DNA from: Microvirga sp. TS319
GTDB taxonomy: Bacteria; Pseudomonadota; Alphaproteobacteria; Rhizobiales; Beijerinckiaceae
Assembly: GCF_041276405.1 (NCBI RefSeq)
Contig: NZ_JBGGGT010000001.1
Span: 1,285,501-1,349,500, forward strand
Length of the DNA: 64,000 nt
Direction of reading: 5' to 3'
The notes below the pieces were generated by a model. That model was not told the origin of the DNA. It did no database searches and was given only the letters and a program-made list of their open reading frames with translations. The first letter of the stretch is position 1. Each line of letters starts with the position of its first letter. Below are positions 42,945-51,974 of this stretch, piece after piece. Position numbers and translations under genes: made by a program.

Positions 42945-43307
42945 ATGCGTTCCATATCCGTCGTGATGACCGTTGCTTGCGTTTCATTCCTGGCCATCCC
43001 CTTACAGGCGGAGGCTCAATCCCAAAGGCGGTCAACGCTCGGGCAGGGCCGCCCACTGGTTCTGCGCGTGACACCGCGCAGCTTCCTTAACCCGGGCAAC
43101 GTCGTCCCAGTCGGCTCGATCAATCCGGGCTATACCGGCTACGGGCAGGTGCAGTCCTATCTGCTCTTCCCGCCCTATGGCCAGAGCCGGGAGGCCTTCG
43201 GTTTGTCCCACGTTCTGCCCGACCCCATCACCAATGGCCCGTTTGTGGGCGCGCGCAACCCCTTCGGGCCTATCGATTACGTCGCCCCGCCCGGCCTAGC
43301 ACGCTGA
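42945..43307 (+). CDS. Small exported protein, unknown function
   Basis: 120 aa. The ATG at 42945 has GAGGAGG seven bases upstream and opens a signal peptide ending in LQAEAQ (about residue 25). The mature part is rich in Gly, Pro and Asn, with [20 protein letters not shown] and a final [12 protein letters not shown]. No family recognised. A repeat copy lies directly before it. Confidence 0.6.
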   Translation: MRSISVVMTVACVSFLAIPLQAEAQSQRRSTLGQGRPLVLRVTPRSFLNPGNVVPVGSINPGYTGYGQVQSYLLFPPYGQSREAFGLSHVLPDPITNGPFVGARNPFGPIDYVAPPGLAR

Positions 43308-43425
43308 AGCCGTCCTCCCATCCCTGCGACCCTCTGCCAATGACGCGGTCCTGGAGCCTTATCCCAGGACCGCACTGCTCAGGAAAACCGTATGGGAGCG
43401 CCCTGCCCTCGCTTGCACAGACACG

Positions 43426-43515
43426 GGCGTGGAATGGCAGACTATGCCAGGGGTACCGCAGCAAAACGCCTTCATCGAAAGCTTCAATGGGCGGCTGCGC
43501 GATGAATGCCTCAAC
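43426..43515 (+). pseudogene. IS3-type transposase remnant
   Basis: The frame encodes [21 protein letters not shown] followed by DECLN, the conserved late part of the DDE domain of IS3-family transposases (the final catalytic Glu is in IESFNG). The similarity stops after about 30 residues; the rest of the element and its ends are missing. Confidence 0.75.
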
Positions 43516-43637
43516 GGGCTCAGTTCACCTCGCGGCACGCGGCAGCGGCCCCTTCCCCAGAGGGGAGCGGTGCATCGCGCTCTGGTATGTCGTTATTCCG
43601 GCTGGGCCTTCGTAGCAGTTCCGGAAGTGCCGAAGCT

Positions 43638-45524
43638 TCATGACCCTGGAACGATAACGGCGGATGCAAGACGTGTCTGAGACGCCAGTCGGATCGGTGC
43701 ATTCACTGCACCATAGCCATGATAGCTGCGCCGCTCTACGATCTCGAAGAAAAAGCCGCCTTCCAAAGTCACGGTATAGACCTGAAAGTACTCGGCCCCG
43801 CCCTCGCGGTCATACAGGATATTATTCGCCCGCAGCTGTTGCACGTCGTCCGGAAACAGATCGCTTCGCGCTTCGAGGTCATCGTAGTAGTTCTCCGGAA
43901 TCGGCAGGAGAGCGACCTTATTCGCTTTGAGGAGTTCGACAGTCGCAAGGATGTCGCCCGTCTCAAGGGCGATATGCTGGACCCCTGAGCCGAAAAGATC
44001 GTTGAGGAATCGGGACGACAATGTGCGCTGGCTCTGCGATGCGTTGAGGATCAGACGAAGCGAGCCATCACGGGTCTCGATAGCTTGGCTCTGCACCACG
44101 CCGCCCGGATCGATCACCGTCTGAGTTGGCGTCTTCCTTACGTCGAGGAGCGATGTGTAGAACAAAAGCCAGGTGAGCATCTCCTCGTAATGCATCGATT
44201 GGGACACATGATCGACAGAGCGCAGCCCGACTCCGGTGAAGTCGTCTGCCTCCACAGGCTCGAAATCGACATCCCAGAGCCGATCCAATCCAGTCTTGTG
44301 GTCAACGAAATACAGGAGGCTGCCGCCGAGACCGCGGACCGCCGGGATATTCATTTCACTGGGGCCGACCGGCTGCTGGAAGGGCTGGTCAAGGAGGGTC
44401 ATCGCACGTTTCACGGTCGCTGGCGCATCGTCGACGCGCAGCGCCAAGGCACAGACGGAGGTGCCATGCGTGATATTGAAGGAATGGGCGAAGCCCTCCT
44501 TGTCCGCATTCACGACGATATTGATGTCACCCTGCCGCCACCGGGTCACAGCCTTTGAACGATGGCGGCCGGCCTTCTTGAAGCCCAGCCCGCATAAAGT
44601 CTGCTCGAAGCTGACGGCGCTGCGCTCGTCCACGGCGAATTCGAGAAACTCGACGCCTGAGCAGGTCGCCTTGGATGGGAGTTGCGGCAGATTGGGAACG
44701 ACGGCTTGCGCGCGCAGGCGCAGTTCATCCAGCATGACAATGAGGGAGCGCTGCCCGTCGATGGCGACGCTGCGGGCGGAGCCGGCCCGAAAACGGTCGT
44801 TGAAGATCTCCAGGGACAGGAGCCCATCGAAGCCCGTTGCATGGAGGGCATTCATGAATTCGTCGATGGGCAGATCACCTTGTCCCGGGAAGCAGCGGTA
44901 ATGGCGGCTCCAGGAGAGATAATCCATGTCGAGCTTCGGTGCATCCGCCATCTGCACGAGAAAGATCTTGTCGGATGGAATAGAGCAAATCGCGGACAGA
45001 TCGGTCCCCCGCGCCAGCACATGAAAGGAATCGAGCACCAGTCCGACGGCCGGATGGTTCGTGCGCCGGACCACCTCCCAGGAATCGCGGTAATCGTGGA
45101 TGTGCCGGCCCCAGGACAGAGCCTCGAAAGCCACGCGCATGCCGCGCTTGGCGGCGCGCTCCCCAAGTTCGTGGAAATCCGCGGCCGCCCGTTCGATCCC
45201 GCCTAGCGAATCCGACGAGACGTTGCTGCACACCATCAGAAGGTCGCAGCCGAGTTCCTCCATGACGTCGAACTTGCGCTCGGCGCGGGCGAACACCTTG
45301 GATCGCTGAGGCTCGGGCATGCCTTCGAAATCGCGGAACGGCTGAAAGGTTATCGTCTCCAGACCAAGGCCTTCGATCATGCGCCGGGCGTCGGCGGGCG
45401 TTCCGTTGAAGGAGAGAAGATCATTCTCGAAGATCTCCACACCCTTGAATTGCGCAGCCGCAATAGCCTCGATCTTCTCCGGGAGGGTACCGCTCAGGCA
45501 AACGGTGGCAATGGCTGTGCGCAT
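43638..45524 (-). CDS. quiC: Bifunctional 3-dehydroshikimate dehydratase with HPPD-like domain
   Basis: 628 aa. Residues 1-280 are a sugar-isomerase-type TIM barrel with metal-site segments [33 protein letters not shown] and LEIFND, as in bacterial 3-dehydroshikimate dehydratases (QuiC1/QsuB type). Residues about 290-620 resemble 4-hydroxyphenylpyruvate dioxygenase and keep a possible two-His, one-Glu metal site ([29 protein letters not shown]). The first domain converts 3-dehydroshikimate to protocatechuate; the role of the second is unclear in this family. It lies in a quinate/shikimate locus, downstream of two FCD regulator genes on the same strand. The start at 45524 has GGAACG about eight bases upstream. 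Confidence 0.9.
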   Translation of the reverse strand: MRTAIATVCLSGTLPEKIEAIAAAQFKGVEIFENDLLSFNGTPADARRMIEGLGLETITFQPFRDFEGMPEPQRSKVFARAERKFDVMEELGCDLLMVCSNVSSDSLGGIERAAADFHELGERAAKRGMRVAFEALSWGRHIHDYRDSWEVVRRTNHPAVGLVLDSFHVLARGTDLSAICSIPSDKIFLVQMADAPKLDMDYLSWSRHYRCFPGQGDLPIDEFMNALHATGFDGLLSLEIFNDRFRAGSARSVAIDGQRSLIVMLDELRLRAQAVVPNLPQLPSKATCSGVEFLEFAVDERSAVSFEQTLCGLGFKKAGRHRSKAVTRWRQGDINIVVNADKEGFAHSFNITHGTSVCALALRVDDAPATVKRAMTLLDQPFQQPVGPSEMNIPAVRGLGGSLLYFVDHKTGLDRLWDVDFEPVEADDFTGVGLRSVDHVSQSMHYEEMLTWLLFYTSLLDVRKTPTQTVIDPGGVVQSQAIETRDGSLRLILNASQSQRTLSSRFLNDLFGSGVQHIALETGDILATVELLKANKVALLPIPENYYDDLEARSDLFPDDVQQLRANNILYDREGGAEYFQVYTVTLEGGFFFEIVERRSYHGYGAVNAPIRLASQTRLASAVIVPGS

Positions 45525-45592
45525 GCTCGTCGTTCCATTTCCTCTCAAAAGATCGGGAGCGTAGTGCCGAAGCGACCCGCTTTTCTTTTTTG

Positions 45593-45696
45593 CTGCGCCG
45601 GACGTGAACTCGAACTCACGTCCGACGCGTTAACATTTTGATCTTGAGCATCTTCTCACCCAAAACCGGCCCCTACTTCCCGCGTTCGATGCTCTA
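45593..45696. repeat. Dispersed palindromic repeat supplying a stop codon
   Basis: Module one: GCGCCGGACGTGA and TCACGTCCGACGC as a hairpin (45595-45627). Module two: GAGCATCTTCTCACCCAAAA through TTCGATGCTCTA (45653-45696). On the minus strand the second module begins TAGAGCATCGAACGCGGGAA, and its TAG is the stop codon of the adjacent regulator gene. Confidence 0.7.
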
Positions 45697-46374
45697 ACTG
45701 ATGGTTCCCGTTGCGAGCGCATGCTCGACGCCACCGGCAACGTGGCGGGTCAGAACCTCGCAGGCACGCGCGGAATCTCTTGCGAGCGCGCATTCCAGAA
45801 GAAGAGCATGCTCGCGGGCGGCGACCTCACCGCGGTAGCTCAGGGCAATCATCTGATAGCGCAGGTACTTGTCGAAAACCGCCGCATGGTTGTCGATCAG
45901 CATCTTCGATCCACAGGCTGAGATGAGCGCCTGGTGAAACTGCCAATCGTAGCGCTTCCACTCCTCGGTGTGGCTTCGATCTCCGTCCGCCATCCGCTCT
46001 TCCATCCTGGCGAGCCGGTGGTGGGCGGCGACGATCCTGCCCTCCCAATCCATATCGCCGGCCCGGAACGACTGTTCCAGAGCGCGGCATTCGAGGAGTT
46101 GCCGGAGAGCGGCAATTTCTCTCAGGTTCGGGATTGAGACGGGCGCCACTTCGAAGCCCTTCTGCCCCTCGGCCACCACGAGCCGTTCGGAGTGAAGGCG
46201 GTTCAGGATCTCTCTGAGCGTGCTGACGCTAGCTCCGTAATCGACCTTCAAGCGCTCGAGCTTCAGCTTCTTGCCTGGGCGGAGCCGGCCGAAGATGATG
46301 TCGGACCGGATCTTCCGGTAGGCGCTCTCGCCGACCGTGGAGGGCTGAAGGATTGTCTGCACATCGTCCGTCAT
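45694..46374 (-). CDS. GntR/FCD regulator of the quinate/shikimate locus, second of a tandem pair
   Basis: 226 aa. The winged helix contains YGASVSTLREILNRLHSERL. The FCD domain has the metal-site candidates in AHHRLARME, DWQFHQALI and REHALLLEC. It is clearly paralogous to the next regulator upstream, matching through most of the length. Its ATG overlaps the TGA of that gene in an ATGA arrangement, so the two are translationally coupled and may form heterodimers. The stop codon is formed by a repeat edge. Likely ligand: quinate, shikimate or protocatechuate, by context only. Confidence 0.88.
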   Translation of the reverse strand: MTDDVQTILQPSTVGESAYRKIRSDIIFGRLRPGKKLKLERLKVDYGASVSTLREILNRLHSERLVVAEGQKGFEVAPVSIPNLREIAALRQLLECRALEQSFRAGDMDWEGRIVAAHHRLARMEERMADGDRSHTEEWKRYDWQFHQALISACGSKMLIDNHAAVFDKYLRYQMIALSYRGEVAAREHALLLECALARDSARACEVLTRHVAGGVEHALATGTIS

Positions 46375-47039
46375 GTCAGCGCCCCGCTTTCCAGTGTGTG
46401 GGCCACGCATCCATTCACATGCCGGGTGAGCAGACGGCAGGCCTCGTCGGCCTTGCGCGTCAGGGCGCAGTTCAGCAGCATGCGATGCTCCTCGGCCGCG
46501 ATTTCTCCGCGGAAAACGACGGCCACCATCTGATACCGAAGGTATTGGTCGAAGACGCCGCCGTAGAGATCGAGCAAGGTCTGGGAGCCACAAGCCTCGA
46601 TCAGGCACTGGTGAAATTCGCGGTCGTACCGCTTCCAGAGTTCCGTGCCCTCCTGATTGCCGCCCAACATCTGCCGCTCCATGAAGGCGAGCTTGTGATG
46701 GGCAGCCACGACGCGGCTCTCCCATTCCAGATCCCCGGCCTTGAAGGACAGGGGCAGAGCGTAGGTTTCCAGGAGCAGCCGCATGGCCGCGACATCCTCG
46801 AATCCCTCAGGCGAAACCGGAGCGACCCGAAAGCCGCGCTGCCCTTCGGCGATCACGAGACCTTCCGACGACAGGCGACTCAGAATCTCCCGGAGGGTGC
46901 TGACGCTCGTCCCATATTCGCCTGCCAATCGGTCCAGCCGGAGACGTGCTCCCGGTTTCAGACGACCGAAAACGATGTCCGCCCGGATCCGATCATAGGC
47001 ACGGTCTGCAATGGATGTTGCCAGCAACTCGATGCTCAT
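46371..47039 (-). CDS. GntR/FCD regulator of the quinate/shikimate locus, first of a tandem pair
   Basis: 222 aa from the ATG at 47039. The helix-turn-helix segment YGTSVSTLREILSRLSSEGL and the FCD segments AHHKLAFME, DREFHQCLIE and AEEHRMLLN parallel the downstream paralogue. It diverges from the TRAP transporter genes; the gap holds an AATATCAGATGATTTT inverted repeat that could be the operator. The strand continues into the second regulator and then the dehydratase gene, so one transcript is likely. Confidence 0.88.
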   Translation of the reverse strand: MSIELLATSIADRAYDRIRADIVFGRLKPGARLRLDRLAGEYGTSVSTLREILSRLSSEGLVIAEGQRGFRVAPVSPEGFEDVAAMRLLLETYALPLSFKAGDLEWESRVVAAHHKLAFMERQMLGGNQEGTELWKRYDREFHQCLIEACGSQTLLDLYGGVFDQYLRYQMVAVVFRGEIAAEEHRMLLNCALTRKADEACRLLTRHVNGCVAHTLESGALT

Positions 47040-47124
47040 CCGTCCACCATCCAGCGGCATCACTGGTCACCGCCAGCTCAAGATCTCAGCCCTGGGCAAG
47101 CCTCGATCATATGCCAAAACGCAA

Positions 47125-47140
47125 AATATCAGATGATTTT
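47125..47140. promoter_or_regulatory. Imperfect palindrome, candidate FCD operator
   Basis: AATATCAGATGATTTT has ATCA and TGAT arms around GA plus two further matched flanking pairs. It lies in the gap between the first FCD regulator gene and the TRAP binding-protein gene, about 90 bp from each start. Confidence 0.4.
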
Positions 47141-47228
47141 CTAAATGCCTATTGATTTTGTGATCGTCGGAGCGGATAGTTCCACCCAAGACGCAGTTCA
47201 ATGCGCAGTACACAGGGAGAGGAAATCA

Positions 47229-48221
47229 ATGGCATTCAGCATCAATCGGCGCCTCCTGATGGCAGCAGGCGCAGCCCTTCTGGCGTGGAGCGCAGATGGG
47301 CCAGCCACAGCCCAATCGCCCACGAACCTGCGGTTCTCGGCCGTCTTCTCGGAGCAGGACATCCGGGCCGAGATGATGAAGCGGTTCGGCGAGGACGTTA
47401 AGGCTCAGGGCTTCAACCTTCAGCCCTATTACGGCGGCAACCTGTTCAAGCAGGGCACCGAGCTCGTTGCCATGCAGCGGGGCAACCTGGAGATGGGCAA
47501 CATCGCCCCGCAGGACATCTCCAATCAGGTCCCGGCCTGGTCCATCGTTACCTCCGCCTATCTGTTCCGCGATGCCGACCACCTGAAGAAGGTGTTCGCC
47601 GGCGATGTCGGGCAGCAGCTCAAGAAGATGGCTTCGGACCAGCTGGGCATTCACATTCTCGGACCCACCTATTTCGGTGCCCGCCAGGTCGGGTTGAAGC
47701 CGAACAAAAAGATCAACACGCCGGAGGATATGGCGGGAATCAAGCTGCGCATGCCCGGCGGCGATGCCTGGCAGTTCCTGGGCCAGGCCATCGGGGCGAA
47801 CCCCACGCCGATGGCTTACGCGGAGGTTTATACGGGGCTGCAGACGGGTGCGATCGACGGCCAGGACAACCCGCTGCCGAACATACAGAACATGAAGTTC
47901 TACGAGGTGATGTCGCAGATTGCACTGACCTCGCATCTTGTCGGCTTCGATCTGCTGGCGGTGTCCAACAAGGTCTGGAACGCCATGTCGCCGGAGAAGC
48001 AGGCGGCCTTCCAGGCGGCGGCCGATAAGGCGATCGAATGGAGCACCCAGGAACACTTGAAGAAAGAGGCGGAACTTGTCAGCCTCTTCAAGGAGAAGGG
48101 CCTCGACGTCTATACGCCTGACCTGAAAGCCTTCCGCGACTTCGCTCAGAAGAAGTATCTCGCCTCAGATCTCGCGAAGAGCTGGGCGCCGGGCATGCTG
48201 GACAAGATCAACGCCATGTGA
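47229..48221 (+). CDS. TRAP transporter substrate-binding protein (DctP family)
   Basis: 330 aa with a signal peptide ending in GPATAQS and GAGAGGA before the ATG at 47229. DctP-family marks include GTELVAMQRGNLEMGN, KLRMPGGDAWQFLGQAIGAN with PTPMAYAEVYTGLQTGAIDG, and the arginine in LRMPG expected to bind the substrate carboxylate. With the permease genes downstream it forms a sodium-dependent carboxylate importer. The surrounding enzymes point to quinate or shikimate as cargo. Confidence 0.92.
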   Translation: MAFSINRRLLMAAGAALLAWSADGPATAQSPTNLRFSAVFSEQDIRAEMMKRFGEDVKAQGFNLQPYYGGNLFKQGTELVAMQRGNLEMGNIAPQDISNQVPAWSIVTSAYLFRDADHLKKVFAGDVGQQLKKMASDQLGIHILGPTYFGARQVGLKPNKKINTPEDMAGIKLRMPGGDAWQFLGQAIGANPTPMAYAEVYTGLQTGAIDGQDNPLPNIQNMKFYEVMSQIALTSHLVGFDLLAVSNKVWNAMSPEKQAAFQAAADKAIEWSTQEHLKKEAELVSLFKEKGLDVYTPDLKAFRDFAQKKYLASDLAKSWAPGMLDKINAM

Positions 48222-48236
48222 GGCCCGATCCTGGCT

Positions 48237-48270
48237 CGCCGGACATGCGCATCCGGCGGGCCCTTTTCTT
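48237..48270 (+). terminator. Hairpin with T-rich tail between TRAP genes
   Basis: CGCCGGA and TCCGGCG pair around an eight-base loop and are followed by GGGCCCTTTTCTT. It lies 16 bp after the binding-protein stop and before the small permease gene. It may act as a partial terminator so that the binding protein is made in excess. Confidence 0.6.
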
Positions 48271-48317
48271 CCGAGCGATGCTTGGATGACCCTTTCTGAA
48301 CCAAGGGATGGATTTCC

Positions 48318-48836
48318 ATGACCGCAGGGTTAAGGACGGTAGGCTCCTGGCTGGCCCGACGGGCCGAGAATGTCGTGGCCGCCATGCTGGCGGCGATGTT
48401 CCTGGCGTTTCTTCTCCAGATCGTCTTCCGGTATGTTCTCGGCCTGCCTATCGGCTGGACGCATGAGGCGAGCGTGATCCTCTGGATCTGGCTCGTTCTC
48501 TGGGGCGCAGCCTTCGTCATCACCGAACGCGAGGAGATCCGCTTCGATATCGTCTACGGAGCGGTCGGTCCCGGTGCCCGCAGGGTGCTGTGCGTCGTCA
48601 CCGCCATCGCGCTCATCACACTGTACGTCATCTCATTCCCGGCGGTTCTGGATTACGTCACCTTCATGAAGGTGGAAAAGACCAGCTATCTCAAGATCCG
48701 CTTCGACTGGCTGTTCTCAATCTATATCGTTTTCGTCGTGGCCACCATCATCCGCTACATTTGGCTCGGCTGGCAGGCGCTGCGCGGCGTGGCACCCGAC
48801 GAGTTCGATCCTACCAAGGCGAGTTCCGGCGTATGA
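48318..48836 (+). CDS. TRAP transporter small permease (DctQ family)
   Basis: 172 aa with four membrane helices. The segment FRYVLGLPIGWTHEASVILW with WLVLWGAAFVITEREEIRFD is typical of DctQ. It pairs with the large permease, whose ATG overlaps this stop codon by four bases. There is an interval of about 100 bp from the binding-protein gene, with a terminator-like hairpin in between. Confidence 0.9.
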   Translation: MTAGLRTVGSWLARRAENVVAAMLAAMFLAFLLQIVFRYVLGLPIGWTHEASVILWIWLVLWGAAFVITEREEIRFDIVYGAVGPGARRVLCVVTAIALITLYVISFPAVLDYVTFMKVEKTSYLKIRFDWLFSIYIVFVVATIIRYIWLGWQALRGVAPDEFDPTKASSGV

Positions 48837-50134
48837 ACCTGACAAGCCCCTTCTCGCTCGCGGTCGTTGCGATCACGTTTCTCGCCTTTCTCGGGCTGCC
48901 GATCGGCCATGCGATGATCGCGGGCTCGATCCTGTATCTTTACCTAGCCGGACTGGACATGGGAACGGCTGCGGAGCAGCTCCTGAACGGGATGTATTCC
49001 AACTACATCATCCTTTCGGTGCCCTTGTTCGTTCTGGCCGCCGAGTTCATGAACATCGGTAGCATGACCGATCGGCTCATGGCGTTCTGCAACGCTCTCG
49101 TCGGCCGCTTCCGCGGAGGATTGGCTCACGTCAACATCCTGCAGAGCATCATCTTTGCCGGCATGTCTGGTTCGGCGATCGCGGATGCCGCCGGCACAGG
49201 CCGCATGATGCAGGTGATGATGACCCGCGACGGCCGATATACGCCGAGCTATGCGGCGGCCCTGACTGCCGCGTCGTCCGTCATCGGACCGATCATCCCT
49301 CCCTCGATCCCGATGGTGCTCTACGCCCTCGTATCCGATGCCTCGATCGGATATCTGTTCCTTGGCGGCGTGATTCCTGGCCTCCTGATGGCGTTGAGTC
49401 AGATGATCATCGTCTTCATCACGGCGCGCCGCAAGAACTTCCCGGTCGAGAAGCCGGTTCCCATGCGCAAGCTGCCGCGGATCACCTGGGAAGCATTTCC
49501 CTCCCTGATGATGCCGGTCGTTCTTCTCGGTGGTATCTACAGCGGCGTGATGACGCCCACAGAGGCTGCTGCGGTGGCGGCCGCCTACGCGCTCGTCATT
49601 TCGGCTGGCCTCTATCGCAGTGTGAGCTGGCGCGACTTCTACCGATCGCTCGCGATCAGCGCACGCACGACGGCCTCCATCGGCATGCTGATCGCCGGCG
49701 CGCTCGTATTCAACTACGTTGTCACCGTCGAAAATATCCCCGAAGGCGTGAAGGCGCTGCTCTCGGCATGGAATCTCTCGCCGGTCGGTTTCCTGATCCT
49801 GGTCAACATTCTGCTGCTGGTGTTGGGCTGCGTGCTGGAAGGAACGGCGATCCTGCTCATCGTCGTGCCGGTCTTCGTTCCGACGGCGCAGGCGCTCGGC
49901 ATTGATCTTGTGCATTTCGGCGTCGTGGTGGTCGTGAACATCATGATCGGCCTGATCACGCCGCCTTACGGCCTGCTTCTCTTCATCATGGCGAACATCT
50001 CCGGAGAGCCGCTGCGCGACATCGTTCGCGATACGCTCCCTTTCCTCTTCGCCATGATCGTGGCGCTCGCGATCCTTACCTTCGTGCCTGAAACCGTCCT
50101 CTGGCTCCCACGGCTGTTCGGCTATCAGGGGTGA
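48833..50134 (+). CDS. TRAP transporter large permease (DctM family)
   Basis: 433 aa with about twelve hydrophobic segments. GMSGSAIADAAGTGRMM and SVIGPIIPPSIPMVLYAL, and GLITPPYGLLLFIMANISG near the end, are DctM signatures. The reading frame remains open far upstream, but the ATG at 48833 in an ATGA overlap with the small permease gene is the natural start. It is the transport channel for the predicted quinate/shikimate uptake. Confidence 0.92.
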   Translation: MNLTSPFSLAVVAITFLAFLGLPIGHAMIAGSILYLYLAGLDMGTAAEQLLNGMYSNYIILSVPLFVLAAEFMNIGSMTDRLMAFCNALVGRFRGGLAHVNILQSIIFAGMSGSAIADAAGTGRMMQVMMTRDGRYTPSYAAALTAASSVIGPIIPPSIPMVLYALVSDASIGYLFLGGVIPGLLMALSQMIIVFITARRKNFPVEKPVPMRKLPRITWEAFPSLMMPVVLLGGIYSGVMTPTEAAAVAAAYALVISAGLYRSVSWRDFYRSLAISARTTASIGMLIAGALVFNYVVTVENIPEGVKALLSAWNLSPVGFLILVNILLLVLGCVLEGTAILLIVVPVFVPTAQALGIDLVHFGVVVVVNIMIGLITPPYGLLLFIMANISGEPLRDIVRDTLPFLFAMIVALAILTFVPETVLWLPRLFGYQG

Positions 50135-50162
50135 ATGGCCCCATCTGCAGAGAAGTGTCTTC

Positions 50163-50612
50163 ATGAGCAAACCGATCTACATTCTCAATGGCCCCAATCT
50201 CAATCGTCTTGGAACCCGCGAGCCGGGGATCTACGGTCGGACGACCTTGGCCGAAGTTGAGGCTTCGTGCCGTGAGGCTGCGTCTGGCCGTCCCATCATC
50301 TTCCGTCAATCCAACCGGGAATATGAGATTATCGAGTGGGTTCACGAAGCGATCGACGAAGGCGGCGGCATCATCATCAACCCGGCTGCCTTCACGTTCA
50401 CGTCCATGGCCATCATGGATGCGCTGAAGATGTTCCCTGGCCCAATTATCGAGTTGCACATCTCGAACATCCACAAGCGCGAGCCGATCTATCACAAGTC
50501 CTATGTCTCCCCGGTAGCGACGGCCGTCATCGCGGGCCTTGGCACGAACGGCTATTCCGTGGCCTTACGGGCCATATTCGACCTGATCGGCAAGCCGCCT
50601 GCCGGGGCCTGA
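50163..50612 (+). CDS. aroQ: Type II 3-dehydroquinate dehydratase
   Basis: 149 aa, the usual type II length. The catalytic tyrosine is in REPGIYG, the flexible-loop arginine in LGTREPG, and the active-site asparagine and histidine in INPAAFTFTS and ELHISNIHKRE. QSNREYEIIEWVHEA completes the signature. It interconverts 3-dehydroquinate and 3-dehydroshikimate. In this locus it most likely serves quinate breakdown rather than biosynthesis, since it sits between the TRAP transporter and a quinate/shikimate dehydrogenase. The TGA overlaps the next ATG by one base. Confidence 0.93.
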   Translation: MSKPIYILNGPNLNRLGTREPGIYGRTTLAEVEASCREAASGRPIIFRQSNREYEIIEWVHEAIDEGGGIIINPAAFTFTSMAIMDALKMFPGPIIELHISNIHKREPIYHKSYVSPVATAVIAGLGTNGYSVALRAIFDLIGKPPAGA

Positions 50613-51520
50613 TGTCCATGACGGAAGAGCCATCCCATGAAGCCGAATCCCGGACCGGCAAGGCCAGGGATGTTGGGGTCTGCCCGTCAGTTCTCGTCGG
50701 ATTGGTCGGCACCGGCATCCAGGCCTCCCGAACGCCGCGCCTTCACGAGCAGGAAGGGGCCGAGCAGGGATTGCGATATGTTTACAAGCTGATCGACTTG
50801 GAAATGTTCGGCCTTGATGCGAGCGCCCTGCTCGACATCCTCAAGGCTGCCCGGTATTTCGGCTTTGCGGGCCTCAACATCACCCATCCCTGCAAGCAGG
50901 CCATCATTCCGCTTCTCGACGACTTGTCGCCAGACGCGGCGGCACTGGGGGCCGTCAACACGGTGGTGCTGAAGAATGGTCGAAGCATCGGACACAACAC
51001 CGATTGGTGGGGCTTTGCGGAAAGCTTCCGGCGCGAGTTGTCCGATGTGCGCCGCAGCCGTGTGGTTCAGTTCGGCGCCGGGGGCGCCGGCGCGGCCGTT
51101 GCCCATGCCCTCCTGACGCTGGGCACGGGGGAAGTCATTGTCGTCGATCAGGATGACGGCCGCGCCCAACGTCTCGTCGCGACGTTGCGCGAACGGTTCG
51201 GCCAAAGCCGTGCAGCAACCGGCATTCCTGTTGCTGACGCAATGGCGACGGCCGATGGAATGGTCAATGCAACACCCCTCGGCATGGCAAAGTATCCCGG
51301 CATGGCCGTTCCGGCCGATCTGCTGCGCTCGGATCTCTGGGTCGCGGATATCGTCTATTTTCCCCTGGAGACCGAGTTGCTCGCCCAGGCGCGCGCTCAC
51401 GGCTGCCGCACCATGTCCGGCGGCGGAATGGCCGTTTTCCAGGCCGTTGGCGCCTTCCGTCTCTTCACGGGCCGCGAACCGGATGCCACCCGGATGCTCC
51501 AACACTTCAGCGCGATGTAA
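50612..51520 (+). CDS. Quinate/shikimate dehydrogenase (AroE/QsuD-like)
   Basis: 302 aa. The substrate domain has GLNITHPCKQ (catalytic Lys) and the HNTDWWGF motif (catalytic Asp). The Rossmann domain has QFGAGGAGAAVAHALL. The acidic DQDD after the second strand suggests NAD rather than NADP preference, as in catabolic enzymes. The HPCKQ and TDWWGF forms resemble quinate/shikimate dehydrogenases such as QsuD more than biosynthetic AroE. It completes the route quinate to dehydroquinate (or shikimate to dehydroshikimate). A start six bases downstream (MTEEPS) is also possible. Confidence 0.88.
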   Translation: MSMTEEPSHEAESRTGKARDVGVCPSVLVGLVGTGIQASRTPRLHEQEGAEQGLRYVYKLIDLEMFGLDASALLDILKAARYFGFAGLNITHPCKQAIIPLLDDLSPDAAALGAVNTVVLKNGRSIGHNTDWWGFAESFRRELSDVRRSRVVQFGAGGAGAAVAHALLTLGTGEVIVVDQDDGRAQRLVATLRERFGQSRAATGIPVADAMATADGMVNATPLGMAKYPGMAVPADLLRSDLWVADIVYFPLETELLAQARAHGCRTMSGGGMAVFQAVGAFRLFTGREPDATRMLQHFSAM

Positions 51521-51679
51521 AAGTCGGGAACGAAACTTCAATTGACGTGACCAGTCACTTTGTCCAAACGCGATCCTGCTCGCGTCAGTCATGGGCCATC
51601 TGTAGATGCGGGAAAGCGTCAAACGGTTTGCTGAGCAACGCCGCTTGGTGCCGGTGATCCTCCGCGCGCCCCGCTCTGC

Positions 51680-51705
51680 GAAACTTTGTCAGCTCACCGA
51701 ACGTT
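51680..51705 (+). promoter_or_regulatory. Possible EcfG-type (general stress) promoter
   Basis: GAAAC, 17 bases, then CGTT, against the consensus GGAAC-N16/17-CGTT; one mismatch. It lies 36 bp before the CsbD-family start, a gene class commonly under general stress control in alphaproteobacteria. Confidence 0.4.
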
Positions 51706-51740
51706 ACTGCTGCGTGTTCACCAACAGAAGGAGCCAAGGC

Positions 51741-51944
51741 ATGGACTGGAACCGGGTCGAGGGCAACTGGAAGCAGGTCAAGGGCAAAATCAAGGAGCAG
51801 TGGGGTAATCTCACGGACGACGATCTGAATGTCATCAATGGCCAGCGTGATCAGCTCGAAGGCAAGATCCAAGAACGCTATGGTCTCGAAAAGGACCGTG
51901 TACGCCAGGATGTCGATGACTGGTACAACCGCCAGACTTGGTAA
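51741..51944 (+). CDS. CsbD-family stress protein
   Basis: 67 aa, highly charged and helical. It shows the CsbD pattern: WNRVEGNWKQVKGKIKEQWG, LTDDDLNVINGQRDQLEGKI and QERYGLEK, with a final YNRQTW. AAGGAG lies seven bases before the ATG at 51741. The family is induced in general stress responses; its molecular function is unknown. The gene is monocistronic, with a hairpin 31 bp after the stop. Confidence 0.9.
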   Translation: MDWNRVEGNWKQVKGKIKEQWGNLTDDDLNVINGQRDQLEGKIQERYGLEKDRVRQDVDDWYNRQTW

Positions 51945-51974
51945 CTGTCGGCTTTTTCCGGGGATTTCTTTCTT

